Below, piece by piece: positions 50,831 through 61,671 of a stretch of DNA of 64,000 bases. The notes below the pieces were generated by a model that made no database searches, had not been told where the DNA came from, and saw nothing but the letters and a program-made list of their open reading frames with translations. The position numbers and the translations under genes were made by a program. How positions within the stretch are numbered: position 1 is the stretch's first letter; each line of letters opens with the position of its first letter. The stretch lies in NCBI GenBank assembly GCA_022606425.2, contig JAHDVF020000212.1:551672-615671 (forward strand), given 5' to 3'. The DNA comes from Lepidostoma basale. Taxonomy: Eukaryota > Arthropoda > Insecta > Trichoptera > Lepidostomatidae.

Positions 50831-51412
50831 AACTGCGAATATACTGTATCGGTACCTAACGTAACAATTATACATTTTGGATTCACATATCCGATTGGCA
50901 ATCCTAACCATTTTCAATGAGCAAAGTAAATTCAATAGAAATCCTAGGATTCTATTGAAAAAGCAATAGAAAAACTGCTGAATAAGTATGAATTTGTATG
51001 TTTAACACAAGAAAGAAAATTGCGCATTTCTATTGTAGAATGAACGTAAGAAAGCAAGATGGAAGAAAGTATGGGGGCATCTCGGGTTCACAGACAAAAG
51101 AACCGCACAGTTCGGTATACTTTTGACACGGCCAGTAAAGATATGACGAACTGCAAGTCATTCAGATTAGAAATGTGAGATGGATAGAGAGAAGAATGGA
51201 AAATTTGATCGTCTGCTAGCAGGGCCATATCAAATTCTGTGTTTTGGGAAATAAATAGACCTACTGTTTTATCTACCGGAATTATTGGAAGATCACTAAT
51301 ACGCGTTTTATACCAAAAATATGTAATAGAATACTATAAGTGTTACTAGTATTTATATAGATAAAATGATCATCATATTTATTATTTTATGAAAGCGACA
51401 TGTTTCACTATG
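50831..51412. other. No gene seen; H3 scrap at the end
   Basis: 51380-51425 is an H3 arm (TTTTATGAAAGCGACATGTT, GCCATTATCAAATT). 51050-51230 is less AT-rich (GAACGTAAGAAAGCAAGATG); no frame is open for long. Confidence 0.4.
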
Positions 51413-52168
51413 CTAAGCCATTATCAAATTTATCAAATCAAATCAAATCAGTTTATTTCATCAACAGACATTACAAAAATTATTTTTAAGGCATCTATTG
51501 AGAACAGGTAAAATAATATATTATGTATAGTATACTACCAGAAACGCATAAGAGATGGTTCAACATTAGGAAGACAGGATACTCTCCAGAATTAAGAGTA
51601 TTTGCCTTCTGAATGTACTTTCACTAACATGAAAGACGTCGATCTCCGAGGAGACCGCGTTCAGCAGACTAGTTGCTCTTCCCACCGGCGTAAAACAATC
51701 TGTGCTGTCGCTGTCGGAGATATCTATCGGGGACAAAAGGCCGAACACCCTCCCGTACGGCCGAGTTCTCGAAGTATCCCCTAATTAATATAAAGAAATG
51801 GGTAATTAGATGTCCATCTCTTCGAAGCTGTAGAGAATTGGTTCCGAGCATTCCCAAAAGAAATGCCGTGGGATAGAGCCACGGATAGCTACCATACTCC
51901 CTCATGTAGAGATACCTCAGAATTTTTTTCTGAACCCTCTCCAGCATAACGGAATATCTCGCCTCGTGAAGACTCCATATCACAGAACCACTTTCGAGTC
52001 TGCTCCGAACCAATGCATTGTATAGGACTCTGAGCACATTGGGATCCCTGAAAACTCTGCCGGTCCGGACGATGAAGCCCAACATCTTCAGTGCAGTGCC
52101 ACAAATCCTCTCAACATGTGCACGAAAAGTCAGCCTACTCTCATAGATGATCCCGAGATCTCTCATCG
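51413..52168 (-). pseudogene. LINE-J 3' third, longest copy
   Basis: Minus strand open for 165 codons: RDLGIIYESRLTFRAHVERI, LGFIVRTGRVFRDPNVLRVL, LVRSRLESGSVIWSLHEARY, YPTAFLLGMLGTNSLQLRRD, VPDRYLRQRQHRLFYAGGKS. A frameshift precedes TPVGRATSLLNAVSSEIDVF. 3' UTR and the (TTTGA)n tail reach 51413. Post-RT domain of a jockey/CR1-group LINE; clade not certain. Confidence 0.88.
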
Positions 52169-52354
52169 AAGATTAAAATATGAAAATATAGATTTCATCA
52201 ATATTTAAAAGGAGTATTAAACTTGGAGTTTTTAATCATTGTTTAAGGAACAATAAATAGATAAATACTGATTCATTTTAAAAATAAAATAATGCATACG
52301 AGTAAATACTCGTATTTAGATGAATTACTTCACATTAGACAACAATGTGAAGTC

Positions 52355-52460
52355 TAGAAAGATGGCATATTTGGGACTTATTCTCCGCAACGAGAAATAC
52401 GATCTGCTGCACCTCATCATAAAAGGGAAGATCGAGGGTAGGCACGGTGTGGGATAGTCG
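52355..52460 (+). repeat. LINE-E scrap
   Basis: RKMAYLGLILRNEKYDLLHL, IKGKIEGRHGVG. Confidence 0.7.
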
Positions 52461-52554
52461 TATCCACCAGGCTAAACTTGCCTTCAATAGGAAAGTTAAA
52501 ATATTCGAGTCCAATAACATAAACCCTAAACCTCCGAAAACAACTAATTAAAAC

Positions 52555-52985
52555 ATTGGTGTAGAGTATTTTACTCTACGGCTGCGAGACTTGGTGCCTG
52601 GGCGAAAGAGAGCGCAAAAGGCTGGAGGCGTTTGAAGTGTGAACCTACCGACGAATTGCCCATGTTTCATGGAGGGACCACGTTACAAATGAGGAGATTC
52701 TCAGCAGAGTTGAAGAGAATAGGCACATGTTGAACACTATAACAGAGGGGCGCGCGAAATGGATTGGTCATGTGTTGCGACACGAATGTTTCCTGCATGA
52801 TGTATTGTAGGGAATGGTCAAGGGATCGATTGGCAGAGGACAACCTCGCCAGGAGTACCTAAACCAGATTTGCCGAGATATGGGCTGCACCTCTTTTGCG
52901 GAGTTAAAGAGAGTTGCCAAGGACTGAGCGGAGTGGAAGAGGAGATGCATCGCCTTGCTGCAGACCAATTTTTAGACTGAGACCG
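52555..52985 (+). pseudogene. LINE-E2 C-terminus, second copy
   Basis: YGCETWCLGERERKRLEAFE, stop, YRRIAHVSWRDHVTNEEIL, LRHECFLHDVL, stop, GMVKGSIGRGQPRQEYLNQI, WKRRCIALLQTNF-stop. More complete upstream than 16235-16575. Confidence 0.82.
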
Positions 52986-53021
52986 GAGAAGATGTCTCAT
53001 TTGTGTATAAGAAAATAAATA

Positions 53022-53095
53022 AACAGTGCGGTCATCCAGTATTATGCCTACCCACCTTCGGGAGACGGGGTGATGTTTGGTTAGTTAGTAAGTTA
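53022..53095 (+). repeat. LINE-A terminal scrap
   Basis: AACAGTGCGGTCATCCAGTA to GGTTAGTTAGTAAG. Confidence 0.75.
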
Positions 53096-53540
53096 GTTTT
53101 TTTTACTATGGTAAAGTGTGGCAATAACGTTAGGCTAGTTTCGAAGTCCATGTAACGTTAAAACCGTAGGTAAATCGCCTAGAATTAATTTCCAACAGTT
53201 CTGATATAAATCTGTTGCCCGGTTCTAAAAGTTTACCACTAATTGCTGTTTGAGATGGCCATGGTGAATGTTATCACCGGCCCGCGGTTGGCTCGTGTTG
53301 TACCGGAGAAATGGAAGTTTCAGGCCACGATGAGCGAGCGATGCTGTTAATTCCCTAGATTGCCGAGGCAGTATTTATAAGAGCCACTCAAACAAAAGTT
53401 GCACCACGCAAAGGCCTACCGTATGCCGCGTATTTGTACTTGTAGCTACCGTTCTTACACATCTACACGGTGTTTTAAAATATGTTATAGGTACTAAATA
53501 TTTATAATTGTTATAATTTGTTATATACTGGTTTGTTTAT
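53096..53540. other. No gene assigned; TATA-containing block
   Basis: 53270-53430 is GC-balanced with GCAGTATTTATAAGAGCCAC at 53369. It could be a promoter of a gene or of an LTR. Nothing downstream supports either. Confidence 0.3.
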
Positions 53541-54200
53541 TTAGGAAGTAAGTTTACAAAGGGAGGGATATTGAAAGAAGGGTTGGGGCAGGCAACAGAG
53601 TAAATGGTGCACTTAAAGTTGTCATCGCAAACAAAAGCTTATCCAAAAAGCTAAGATGGCAGAGCATAATGGTGTTCTTGTGCCAACCCTTATGTATGGA
53701 AGTGAAGCATGGAACTGACAAAAGAAGGATGAACGATCTCCAAGACGAATGTGTAGTAAATCTGTATACGATAGAGTGTCAAATGCAAATAAGAAGCGAA
53801 TGCGGTGCGAATGAAAGTGTTATGAAAAAAATAATGAAAGGGTCGTTAAGATGGTTTGGACACATGGAAAGAATGAGTGAAGAGAGAATGGTGAAGAAGG
53901 TATATGTAAACGACGTGAACGGAGCTAGAAATAGAGGAAGGCCGAGGAAAACATGGCACGATCAAATTAATCAAATATTGAATTTGGGTCATGTGCTTAG
54001 GGGAGAAAAATACCACCTCCTTCGACTGATATAAATGGATAAAGTGGAGGGACGTCGGGAAGTTGGTAGAAGGCAGCTGTCCTGGCTGCGGAACATTAAA
54101 GAGTGGACAGGAATTACAAGAGTTCAGAACCTGTTCCATGCGGCGCAGAACAGAGATGCCTTTGCAGTAGTGATAGCTAACATTGGGGGTACTTGACACG
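53541..54200 (+). pseudogene. Chimeric LINE-A / LINE-E copy
   Basis: 53541-53982 is LINE-A (ERRVGAGNRVNGALKVVIAN, NGVLVPTLMYGSEAWN, SLRWFGHMERMSEERMVKKV, KTWHDQINQIL). At NLGHV it passes without gap into LINE-E (LGHVLRGEKYHLLRLI, stop, RREVGRRQLSWLRNIKEWTG, NLFHAAQNRDAFAVVIANIG). The switch lies in TTGGGTCATGT (53983-53993), similar in both families. Confidence 0.88.
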
Positions 54201-54204
54201 GCAC

Positions 54205-54400
54205 CGAAAGAAGAAGGGTGCCGCGCGTAAAGACACCATGTGCCAGACCAAGAAAAATATGGGCAGACTGCGTAGAAGAGCTTTGGTAGAAACTAGAAAG
54301 ATCTTGGAGAGGGATGGCCAGGGACAGTAGCCAGTGGTGGACTGTTGAGGAGGACGCCAAATCGCACACAGGGATGTAGCGGCGAGACGAAGAAGAAAAA
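54205..54400 (+). repeat. LINE 3' end of another subfamily
   Basis: RVKTPCARPRKIWADCVEEL, stop, KLERSWRGMARDSSQWWTVE, then GACGAAGAAGAAAAATAAA. Confidence 0.65.
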
Positions 54401-54429
54401 TAAATTGAAAACAAATCAACAATAAAAAT

Positions 54430-54893
54430 TCATTAGTAAAATACCATGAGAATGATCAAATGCTATGTGTGGTCTGTTTTATTGTACGGGTGTGAAACTT
54501 GGACCCTGAAAGTTAACTCAATGAACAGACTGGAAGCATTTGAAATGTGGCTCCATCGCCGAATGCTCAGAGTTCCCTGGACAGACATGGTTACCAATAC
54601 CGAAGTCCTGAGGCGAGCTAGAGTTGTCAGGAAATTGTTATCTATCAAGGTTCGATTTGGGTCATGTACTGCGTGGGGAAAAGTACCACCTTCTTCAACT
54701 GATATTGGAGGGAAAAATTGAAGGACGCCGAGGGCCCGGAAGGAGACAAATGTCCTGGCTGCGAAACGTGAGGGAGTGGACCGGCGTCCGAAGTGTGGAG
54801 AAGCTGTTCCGAGCGGCGCAGGACAGGGACAGGTTCGCCGAGGTGATCGCCAACGTTGGGGGGACCCGACAGGGCACTTGAAGAAGAAGAAGA
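54430..54893 (+). pseudogene. LINE-E C-terminus with complete 3' end
   Basis: CYVWSVLLYGCETWTLKVNS, FEMWLHRRMLRVPWTDMVTN, one frameshift at about 54645, LGHVLRGEKYHLLQLILEGK, RRQMSWLRNVREWTGVRSVE, RFAEVIANVGGTRQGT-stop, (GAA)n. Only the single frame break separates it from an intact C-terminus. Confidence 0.88.
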
Positions 54894-55446
54894 AGTAAAT
54901 ACCATACATATGTAGGTGTATTTGGAAATACCAATAGGTAATATGGGATAACCGTGTTTAAGTTAATATCATATTGTGATATATCTCTTAAGATATTTGT
55001 TATTGTAATCGTTTTGGTTGCTATTGTGGGTCAAATTTCAAATATTATTCATAAAATTTCACGGTACAAAATACCCGCTTACCTGAACTAACTTAAGCAG
55101 AACAAATAACAGGTATTAGTATTAAAAATATTAGAGCCTACCGCATAACATTCACGTAATAATAATAATATTTATCATAGAGGCCGAAACACCATAACTC
55201 ACTTTTTATACCTAGAACTAAATTATGTGTTATGAGTTCATTCATCTCGACGTGTTTCAAAGGATTTATAAAAACGTTTCAATTTCTTCATTGGAATTTG
55301 AAATATAATTATTATCACTGTTTAATCAACTTTTATTTATTAAATGCTTTTACATAATAAAAATATTATATACATGATTTTTTTGTGAATGTATACTTAT
55401 AATTGTATACGAATACTGGATTTCACCCACCGTGGGTTATTAATTC
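54894..55446. other. No gene seen
   Basis: AT-rich. TCGACGTGTTTCAAAGGATT at 55239 resembles a foldback GAAAC core on the minus strand, but no arms are clear. Confidence 0.4.
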
Positions 55447-55803
55447 ATGATTTTAATTGTATCTCAATAGAGACGAAGCTAAAAATTAAAATTAATCTCC
55501 ATAGATGGCGTTAGTATGTGGATTATATAGAGTAATCTTAAAAAGATTAACATATGTAATCAAAATCTTCATAGATGGCACGTTGAAACTGACATGTGAA
55601 ATTAGGCATAGATTTGTAACATATATACAACTTCCAAAAAATTGTCAGACATTGTCATAAGAAAGGTGGAATGGGGAATGTTGTAATTACATAAAGTATG
55701 CACTTAACCCAACCAATAACAGGTCATAAGTCCTGTAAACACCTTGATCAACCATATTCAGTTTCCAATTTGCATCTTCGTCTTTATTGAGATACAATTA
55801 AAA
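55447..55803. mobile_element. Retroposon/MITE copy with inverted ends
   Basis: Ends TTAATTGTATCTCAATAGAG and (right) TATTGAGATACAATTAA are inverted repeats of about 27 bp. The right two thirds match 4696-4977. The left end contains a second, inverted start (CTCCATAGATGGCGTTAG beside CTTCATAGATGGC). It looks like two copies joined head to head or a foldback form; TTAA lies at both tips. Confidence 0.7.
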
Positions 55804-55831
55804 AAAATATTACTCGTATATAGTTTTTACA

Positions 55832-56272
55832 CCTGAGAATGAAGGCCATACAGACTAGATACGACAACTCTTACAACAAAAAGTGCGCACAGGCTCAAGT
55901 GTACATAGAGGTCCATGGACAGACAGATACTTGGTGTGAGCTTACGTGACCGCATAAGGAATGAAGAAATCAGACGCCGCACCAAGGTTGCTGACGTCAT
56001 GGACCGAGTGGCAAAATTGAAATGACAATGGGCTGGACACTTAGCTAGACAGGGTGGCAACAGATGGGCACCCAGGATACTCAGTTGGAGACCATTGCCA
56101 AATAGGCGAAGTGTCGGAAGGCCGCCGATGAGATGGACCGATGATCAATGATGGGTTGGAAAATCTTAGATACAAAGGGGGCAGGATAGAGACGAGTGGA
56201 GGAAATTGGAAGAGGCCTATATCCAGCAGTGGAGGGAAGAAGGCTAACAAAGAAAGAAGAAGAAGAAAGACC
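55832..56272 (+). pseudogene. LINE-B 3' end
   Basis: Plus strand LTTLTTKSAHRLK-like start, STWTDRYLV.., DRIRNEEIRRRTKVADVMDR, KLKxQWAGHLARQGGNRWAP, RSVGRPPMRWTDD, EEAYIQQWREEG-stop, (GAA)n. One stop and two small deletions compared with 13858-14180. Confidence 0.85.
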
Positions 56273-57079
56273 TAGCTAAGAAAAATAAACGAACTAGTTA
56301 GTAAAAAAAAATGTATTTTCATTCATTGTGATGTGACCACGATGTTACGTGATATTATAATACTCGTATATTACTTTTTTTATTTATTATATCTTAATTT
56401 TATTTTTTAATTCCAGTACTATAAGTATTTTAACTCTTAAATATTATGTATACCTTTTTTTTTACTTAGTTTAACTTCAATCTTGTTACACCCTATCATT
56501 TGTTAATTGTTAACTATTATTTTATATTTGTGGTAGCATGTAAATGACCTTATTTTAATTATTCTAAATGTTTTTTTTATATATATGTTATTGATCGCTG
56601 TATGTTACCCTTAATGAATAAATAAATAAATTAAGTAAAAACTCACATTACTTCTCTAATTTTAACTCTAAAACTCATATTATGCGAATATTTAAAAAAT
56701 TTGAGTTACGATCTTTCCGTATATAGGTCCCGATTTGTTAGAGTAAACACCGTAACAGTCGTCGCGGTCTCTAGCCATTGCAGTAATTTATAATTACTTT
56801 AATATTCACTATATGCCTCGACCGGCTCCAGATTACATCTCCCCATCATAATCACCAGGAAGGAATTACAGCAAGCCGACTACTTGGTGCAGTCTCTCGC
56901 GGTATGCTCTATTGTAGGACTTATGTTACACCTAACTGGAAATTATAACCTCAACGCATTACACATGCCGTTACTGGATGCTAGCGTCTTGATTATCATA
57001 GTGGAAAAGTGTTGTGGAAAACTACCTACGAGGCTTGACCTACAAGTCTTGATGTATATGTATAAATTATTGATGTTGT
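56273..57079. other. No gene assigned
   Basis: 56700-57050 is less AT-rich (GTAACAGTCGTCGCGGTCTC, CCTCGACCGGCTCCAGATTA). A 71-codon ORF at 56884-57099 has no recognisable features. Confidence 0.4.
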
Positions 57080-57300
57080 TGATTGAAATTTCTTGGTAGA
57101 AGTTCATTGTAAATAATGAAAATAAAAAAATAAAATTTTAAGAATTTTTCTATGTTTATTTTTAGTGTAAAATCTACTTATTAATTTACTTATTAATTTA
57201 CTACCAAAAGATGGTCGAAGACGAAAATTAATAAGTAGATTTTACACTAAAAATAAACATAGAAAAATTCTTCAATTTTTATTTTTTATTTTCATTATTG
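57080..57300. mobile_element. H5-related foldback with 47-bp perfect arms
   Basis: Arms 57140-57186 and 57226-57272 are fully complementary. The 39-nt loop holds ACCAAAAGATGGTCGAAGACG, a reduced H5 core without GAAAC. The left flank GAAATTTCTTGGTAGAAGTTC is the H4/H5 tail. Confidence 0.85.
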
Positions 57301-57316
57301 TATATGTACAACATAT

Positions 57317-57712
57317 GAAAAGCTAAGATGGCAGTGCATAATGGTGTTCTTGTGCCGACCCTTATGTATGGAAGTGAAGCATGGAGCTGGCAAAAGAAGG
57401 ATGAAAGTAGAATAAATGCAGTAGAAATGAGATCTCTAAGACGAATGTGTGGAAATTCTGTATATGATAGAGTGACAAATGCAAGTATAAAAAGTGAATG
57501 TGGTGCGAATGAAAGTGTTATGAACAAAATAAGGAAAGGGTCATTAAAATGGTTTAGACATATGGAAAGAATGAGTGAAGACAGAATGCTAAAGAAGGTA
57601 TATGTAAATGGCGTGAACGGAGCTAGATATAGAGGAAGGCCGAGGAAAATGTAGCACGATCAAACAATAAAACATTGAATGTCGGTCACGTGAGGAGTCG
57701 GAGACATCGACT
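57317..57712 (+). pseudogene. LINE-A, nearly clean internal part
   Basis: Open MAVHNGVLVPTLMYGSEAWS, RINAVEMRSLRRMCGNSVYD, SECGANESVMNKIRKGSLKW, then stop in GRPRKM; ends at GTCGGAGACATCGA. Confidence 0.88.
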
Positions 57713-57930
57713 CCCCGGAGGGATAGGCAGATAGAATGGAACACCACACTCTTCTGTCCTAACATACTTCTCTCGATTCCTCTACATTCATACATCTTGT
57801 CATGCACGCACATCGATATCTCCGACTCCTCACGTGACCGACATTTAATATTTGATTGATTTGATCGTGCCACGTTTTCCTCGACCTTCGTCTATTTCGA
57901 GCTCCGTTCACGCCGTTTACATATACTAAT
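57713..57930 (-). repeat. LINE-A 3' end facing the previous copy
   Basis: CTCCCCGGAGGGATAGGCAG to GTTCACGCCGTTTACATA on the minus strand. It abuts the plus-strand copy with both tails missing, so the two form an inverted pair. Confidence 0.85.
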
Positions 57931-57939
57931 AAATTAATA

Positions 57940-58095
57940 CTAATAAGTATTCATGAAAACTCCCGTTTACTAGAATTTTTCTTATATTATAATATTTGGG
58001 AATGTCATGTTTCGTCCTGTTAAGGCTGTATGAAATATTTATTCTGATAAATTATAATAAATATTTCATACCTATTTCTTAAATTATTGAAATTT
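57940..58095. repeat. H3 foldback, left arm
   Basis: TCATGAAAACTCCCGTTTAC, TTGGGAATGTCATGTTTCGTCC, AAGGCTGTATGAAATATTTATT. Confidence 0.6.
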
Positions 58096-58119
58096 ATTAT
58101 ACTCGTATATAAATCAAAA

Positions 58120-58728
58120 CCAACAAACCATCACACCGTTTTCCCCGCAGGGGTAGGCAGAGAGAATGGACCGCCACACTACTCTATCCTGGCAAACCTC
58201 TCTAGCTTCCTCCACATTCATACAACGAGTCATACACGCACGTCGATTCCTCCGACTTCTAATATGACCAACCTTTAAAATTTGATTAATTTGGTCATGC
58301 CATGTTTTCCTCGGTCTGCCTCAACTTCGTACCCCATTTACATCATTAACGTATACTTTTTTTAACCATTTCTTCTCCATCCATGCGTTCCATATGTCCG
58401 AACCAATGCAGCGATCCTTTCATAATTTTGTTCATAATATCTTCTTCCGCTCTACATTCCTTTCTTATATCAGCATTTGAGATTCTGTCGTATATCGTTC
58501 TACCACTCATACGTCTTAGGGACCTCATCTCTACCGCATTTATTCTGCTCTCATCCTTCTTCTGCCAGTTCCATGCTTCGCTTCTATACATTAGGGTTGG
58601 GACCAAAACTCCATTGTGAATGGCAGTTTTCGCTTTCATTGATAAATTCTTGTTTCCAATAACTATTTTTAAAGCTCCATTCACTTTATTACCCCCACCA
58701 ACCCTTCTTTCTACGTCACTATTCGTCA
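58120..58728 (-). pseudogene. LINE-A second subfamily, long copy
   Basis: Minus strand open for 127 codons: DVERRVGGGNKVNGALKIVI, NGVLVPTLMYRSEAWNWQKK, SLRRMSGRTIYDRISNADIR, IMNKIMKGSLHWFGHMERMD; then frame change to the tail at 58124. Confidence 0.87.
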
Positions 58729-59045
58729 ATGCTATATAAATACACGTAAATTACTTTACATGCGGATTTGACTTCGTAAAGCGATTTTTATTATTATTAA
58801 AATATACGATTATTACCCACGTCACTTTATGGGCTGTTAAAGGAATCCAACAAATTTCTAAATATGTGAAAAAGGAGGCATAAGTGGCCGTTTATTACCG
58901 AAGGAACCGCTATGGGAAGGAGCAGCCCGGGTAATGGTACCCGGGTACTTAGGCGGGTCTCGAAGGTCATCATTATTTCACCGAAACTCCGAGGGCTTCG
59001 GAGCCCTCGAGACACGTTTCGGAAATGCTTTCAAGTTATTCCAAG
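58729..59045. other. Two GC-rich hairpins before Transib 2
   Basis: CCCGGGTA-ATGG-TACCCGGG (58926-58945) and a two-step hairpin (CCGAAAC 58981-58987 with GTTTCGG 59016-59022, inner CGAGGGC with GCCCTCG). The block 58890-59045 may be part of an unknown element; the CCGAAAC/GTTTCGG arms resemble the foldback cores. Confidence 0.5.
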
Positions 59046-59050
59046 CGTCG

Positions 59051-61210
59051 CACACTGGAGCCGAATTAAGAATTGTCGGAATAAATTATTTTTGTGGTCT
59101 TTTAAATATGAAATAAATAAAACAATGTAAATAAATTGTTATAAAGTAATTTCAAAAAGAAAAACAGGATTTTTTAAATTTTTATTCACTATCTGAAGAA
59201 TTTTCGGCTTCGTTTTCACTGATCGTGGATTGCGTGGAAACGTCGGACGTTATAATATTAGGTGGAGCCAATAGATCTAAAGTACCCTTTTCAAAATTTA
59301 CATCTTTCTTTACAGATACTTCTCGCAAGCTGCTAATAAGAGGGTCCGAAGATATTAAAATTAAATTTAATACATCTTCATTAGTTTTTATACGTGACAT
59401 TTTTCGCGAGAAGCATTCTCTGTATCTTTTGAACTCTTTGTTTCTTGCTTCTTGGGCCTCTTCACTTAGCTGGCCTATAGGTAATAAAGCATGCTTTTTT
59501 ATTTCTGGGCCGTGAATTAAAACTTTGTGAATAGTTGGAGGCATCGGGTACCACGCATATTTTCCCGCAAAGAGTTTATGGGTCTACAGTATCGTGTCTT
59601 TCATTTTGACAAAAAACTATTTTATTTTGTAATATTAAATTGTCCGATATCAATCTTAAATGTACTTAAGACGATATAAAAATATTATTATCCTTAGAAT
59701 TTGGATCGCTACTAAACTTCTGTTTGTATTCTGACTGTGCAGATCCGTCGAAGCACCATTTGCATATTAAGGTTATATTTTTTATATTTTCTGATTTCTG
59801 AACTTCTAAAATTTCTTTATGAGCTTCCAAAAGACGAGTGGCAGTATGATCAAGTAAAATTTGCAATTTAATCTCAGCAAAAGTATCTGTGACTGCAATG
59901 CTTTCCTTTGGTGGATAACATTCGCTTTTCGCCTGTTGTATTTTTTTGCAAGATGGAAATAGGAATTTGTCATGTTCTCGAATTAAATTGTATTGATGTT
60001 TGGTGAGTTTTACTTCAATAAACATCAAAAGAGCTTCTTTTTCTGTAAGCTGCTAACCTTTTAGAGATGTTAATTTTCTTGTATGCATTTTTGTATGAGG
60101 CAGCTGTGGATAAAGTTGTCGTAACTTCCTTCAAAACTTTGGAGGCATCCACTTGACCAGCAGCTCGCAAAGTCACCTGTACTGCAAATGTTCATTCCTT
60201 AAGAGAGTGCTTTGATCTCAAAGATTTAATCTTTTGGCGTTTAGCTCTATCACAAGATTCTTCAAAATTTGTTTGAGGGCGACCCACTTTTTTACTTAAA
60301 ACAATAGAAAAGTTATGGAAACCTATTGAAGTATTTAGGCAGTCATTATTAAAAACCAAATATCTGTTCTCTTTTCTGATAGCCTTTTGCCACTTCTTCT
60401 TAAAATCAGACACAAAAAATGAAATTGTTTTATGAAGGCTTGGTAATTGGTCTTTTAGACATTTAGTACGTATTTCGACAAATTCCTTCAAACATGATAC
60501 TTGATCAGCCAATTTAACGTAGCCAGATTGTCTCATTTGATCAAATAAGGTACGTCTACTTATAAAAATATTAGTTGTACCTGATCCTGAAAGAAAAAAT
60601 AATAATTGAAATTAATTTAAAATAACTCATAAATGCTTTCTTTTTTATTATGTTTCCACATCCTGGACAAAAGTGACCTTTAAGTGAAAAAGCGCAAATA
60701 TGCGCAAAATGTTTTTTATATTTCCTTAAGAACAATGAATACGTAAGCAAATAAGCCCAAAATTGCAGACATGATATGAACTGATATCAACTAAAACTTT
60801 ACATATAAAATCAATAAACTAAAAAAAAGCAAATATTTTCCCCAGTAATGTAAATACCCCTTTAAAATATTACAATTCAGAATATATCAAAGATATTTAA
60901 AAAAAAAATATGTACCAACATGTGGGTGATAATGCCATATTGAAATAATAACAAAATTTGGAAGCACTATGAAGTATTTGCCACTCGTAGAAGGTGACTT
61001 TTCGTATTGAAATCGCAGACGGCAAAAGCTTCGCCTATGACGGACAAGTTTCGACTGGAACAGGGATAAAAGTTGACTTGCACCATGACTTTAGAGTACT
61101 GAGCAGTATGCCAGGTATATTTAACTATCAATTCCAGGAATTATTTGTGACCTAATGTTATTTTTAAAAAAGGGGTTTATTCGCACAATTCCTGGATCGG
61201 CCCCAGTGTG
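59051..61210 (-). mobile_element. Transib DNA transposon, copy 2 (internally deleted)
   Basis: 2160 bp. Ends CACACTGGAGCC (left) and, inverted, CACACTGGGGCC (right), flanked by CGTCG at 59046-59050 and 61211-61215. Same family as copy 1, but a separate lineage by its protein sequence and shorter because of an internal deletion. Confidence 0.92.
59182..60536 (-). pseudogene. Transib transposase relic
   Basis: Minus strand in three blocks. 60536-60192 (VSCLKEFVEIRTKCLKDQLP, SKKVGRPQTNFEESCDRAKR). 60028-59666 (LTKHQYNLIREHDKFLFPSC, ICKWCFDGSAQSEYKQKF with the first catalytic Asp at 59749-59747). 59544-59182 (MPPTIHKVLIHGPEIKK, GQLSEEAQEARNKEFKRYRE with the catalytic Glu at 59451-59449, acidic C-terminus). 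The segment with the second Asp and the zinc-type residues is deleted between the last two blocks, so it cannot be active. Confidence 0.88.
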
Positions 61211-61215
61211 CGTCG

Positions 61216-61447
61216 GACGCCACGACTAATGTGCACGAAAATCTAAACAGAAAAAATACCGAATTCCTAAAGTATTTTTGTCCTTATCTCTCTTGCAGAT
61301 ACACGGTCACTCCAACCTCTAACAAATAAGAGTAAATACATTCTGAATGACAACAGAAAATCACGGGTATTTCTAATATTAAAAGGTACTAAAAACATAA
61401 TAATAATTGAAATTAATTTAAAATAACTCATAAATGCTTTAAAATAA

Positions 61448-61483
<36 letters not shown>

Positions 61484-61671
61484 AGTGGATAAAAATTAAA
61501 TAAACACAAATGTCCGGATCGTCCAGCTGACGACAAGTGCACCATCTAAAATAACAATATGTGTTAAATTATTTTTCTTTGTTATAATATTTTATTTTAT
61601 ATCATTGTATTTTAGATAATTTGTTTTAGATTTATAATGTAGACGTTGAACGATCGAAGTGTGCGCGGGAG
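61216..61671. other. No gene; 34-A run and 42-bp duplicate
   Basis: A run of 34 A at 61449-61482. The 42 bp ahead of it (61399-61440, AATAATAATTGAAATTAATT...) are identical to 60598-60639 inside Transib 2. Confidence 0.6.

Noticed and set aside
61449..61482. Processed pseudogene poly-A tail
   Set aside because: No gene-like sequence lies directly upstream; only a 42-bp duplicate of Transib 2 sequence.
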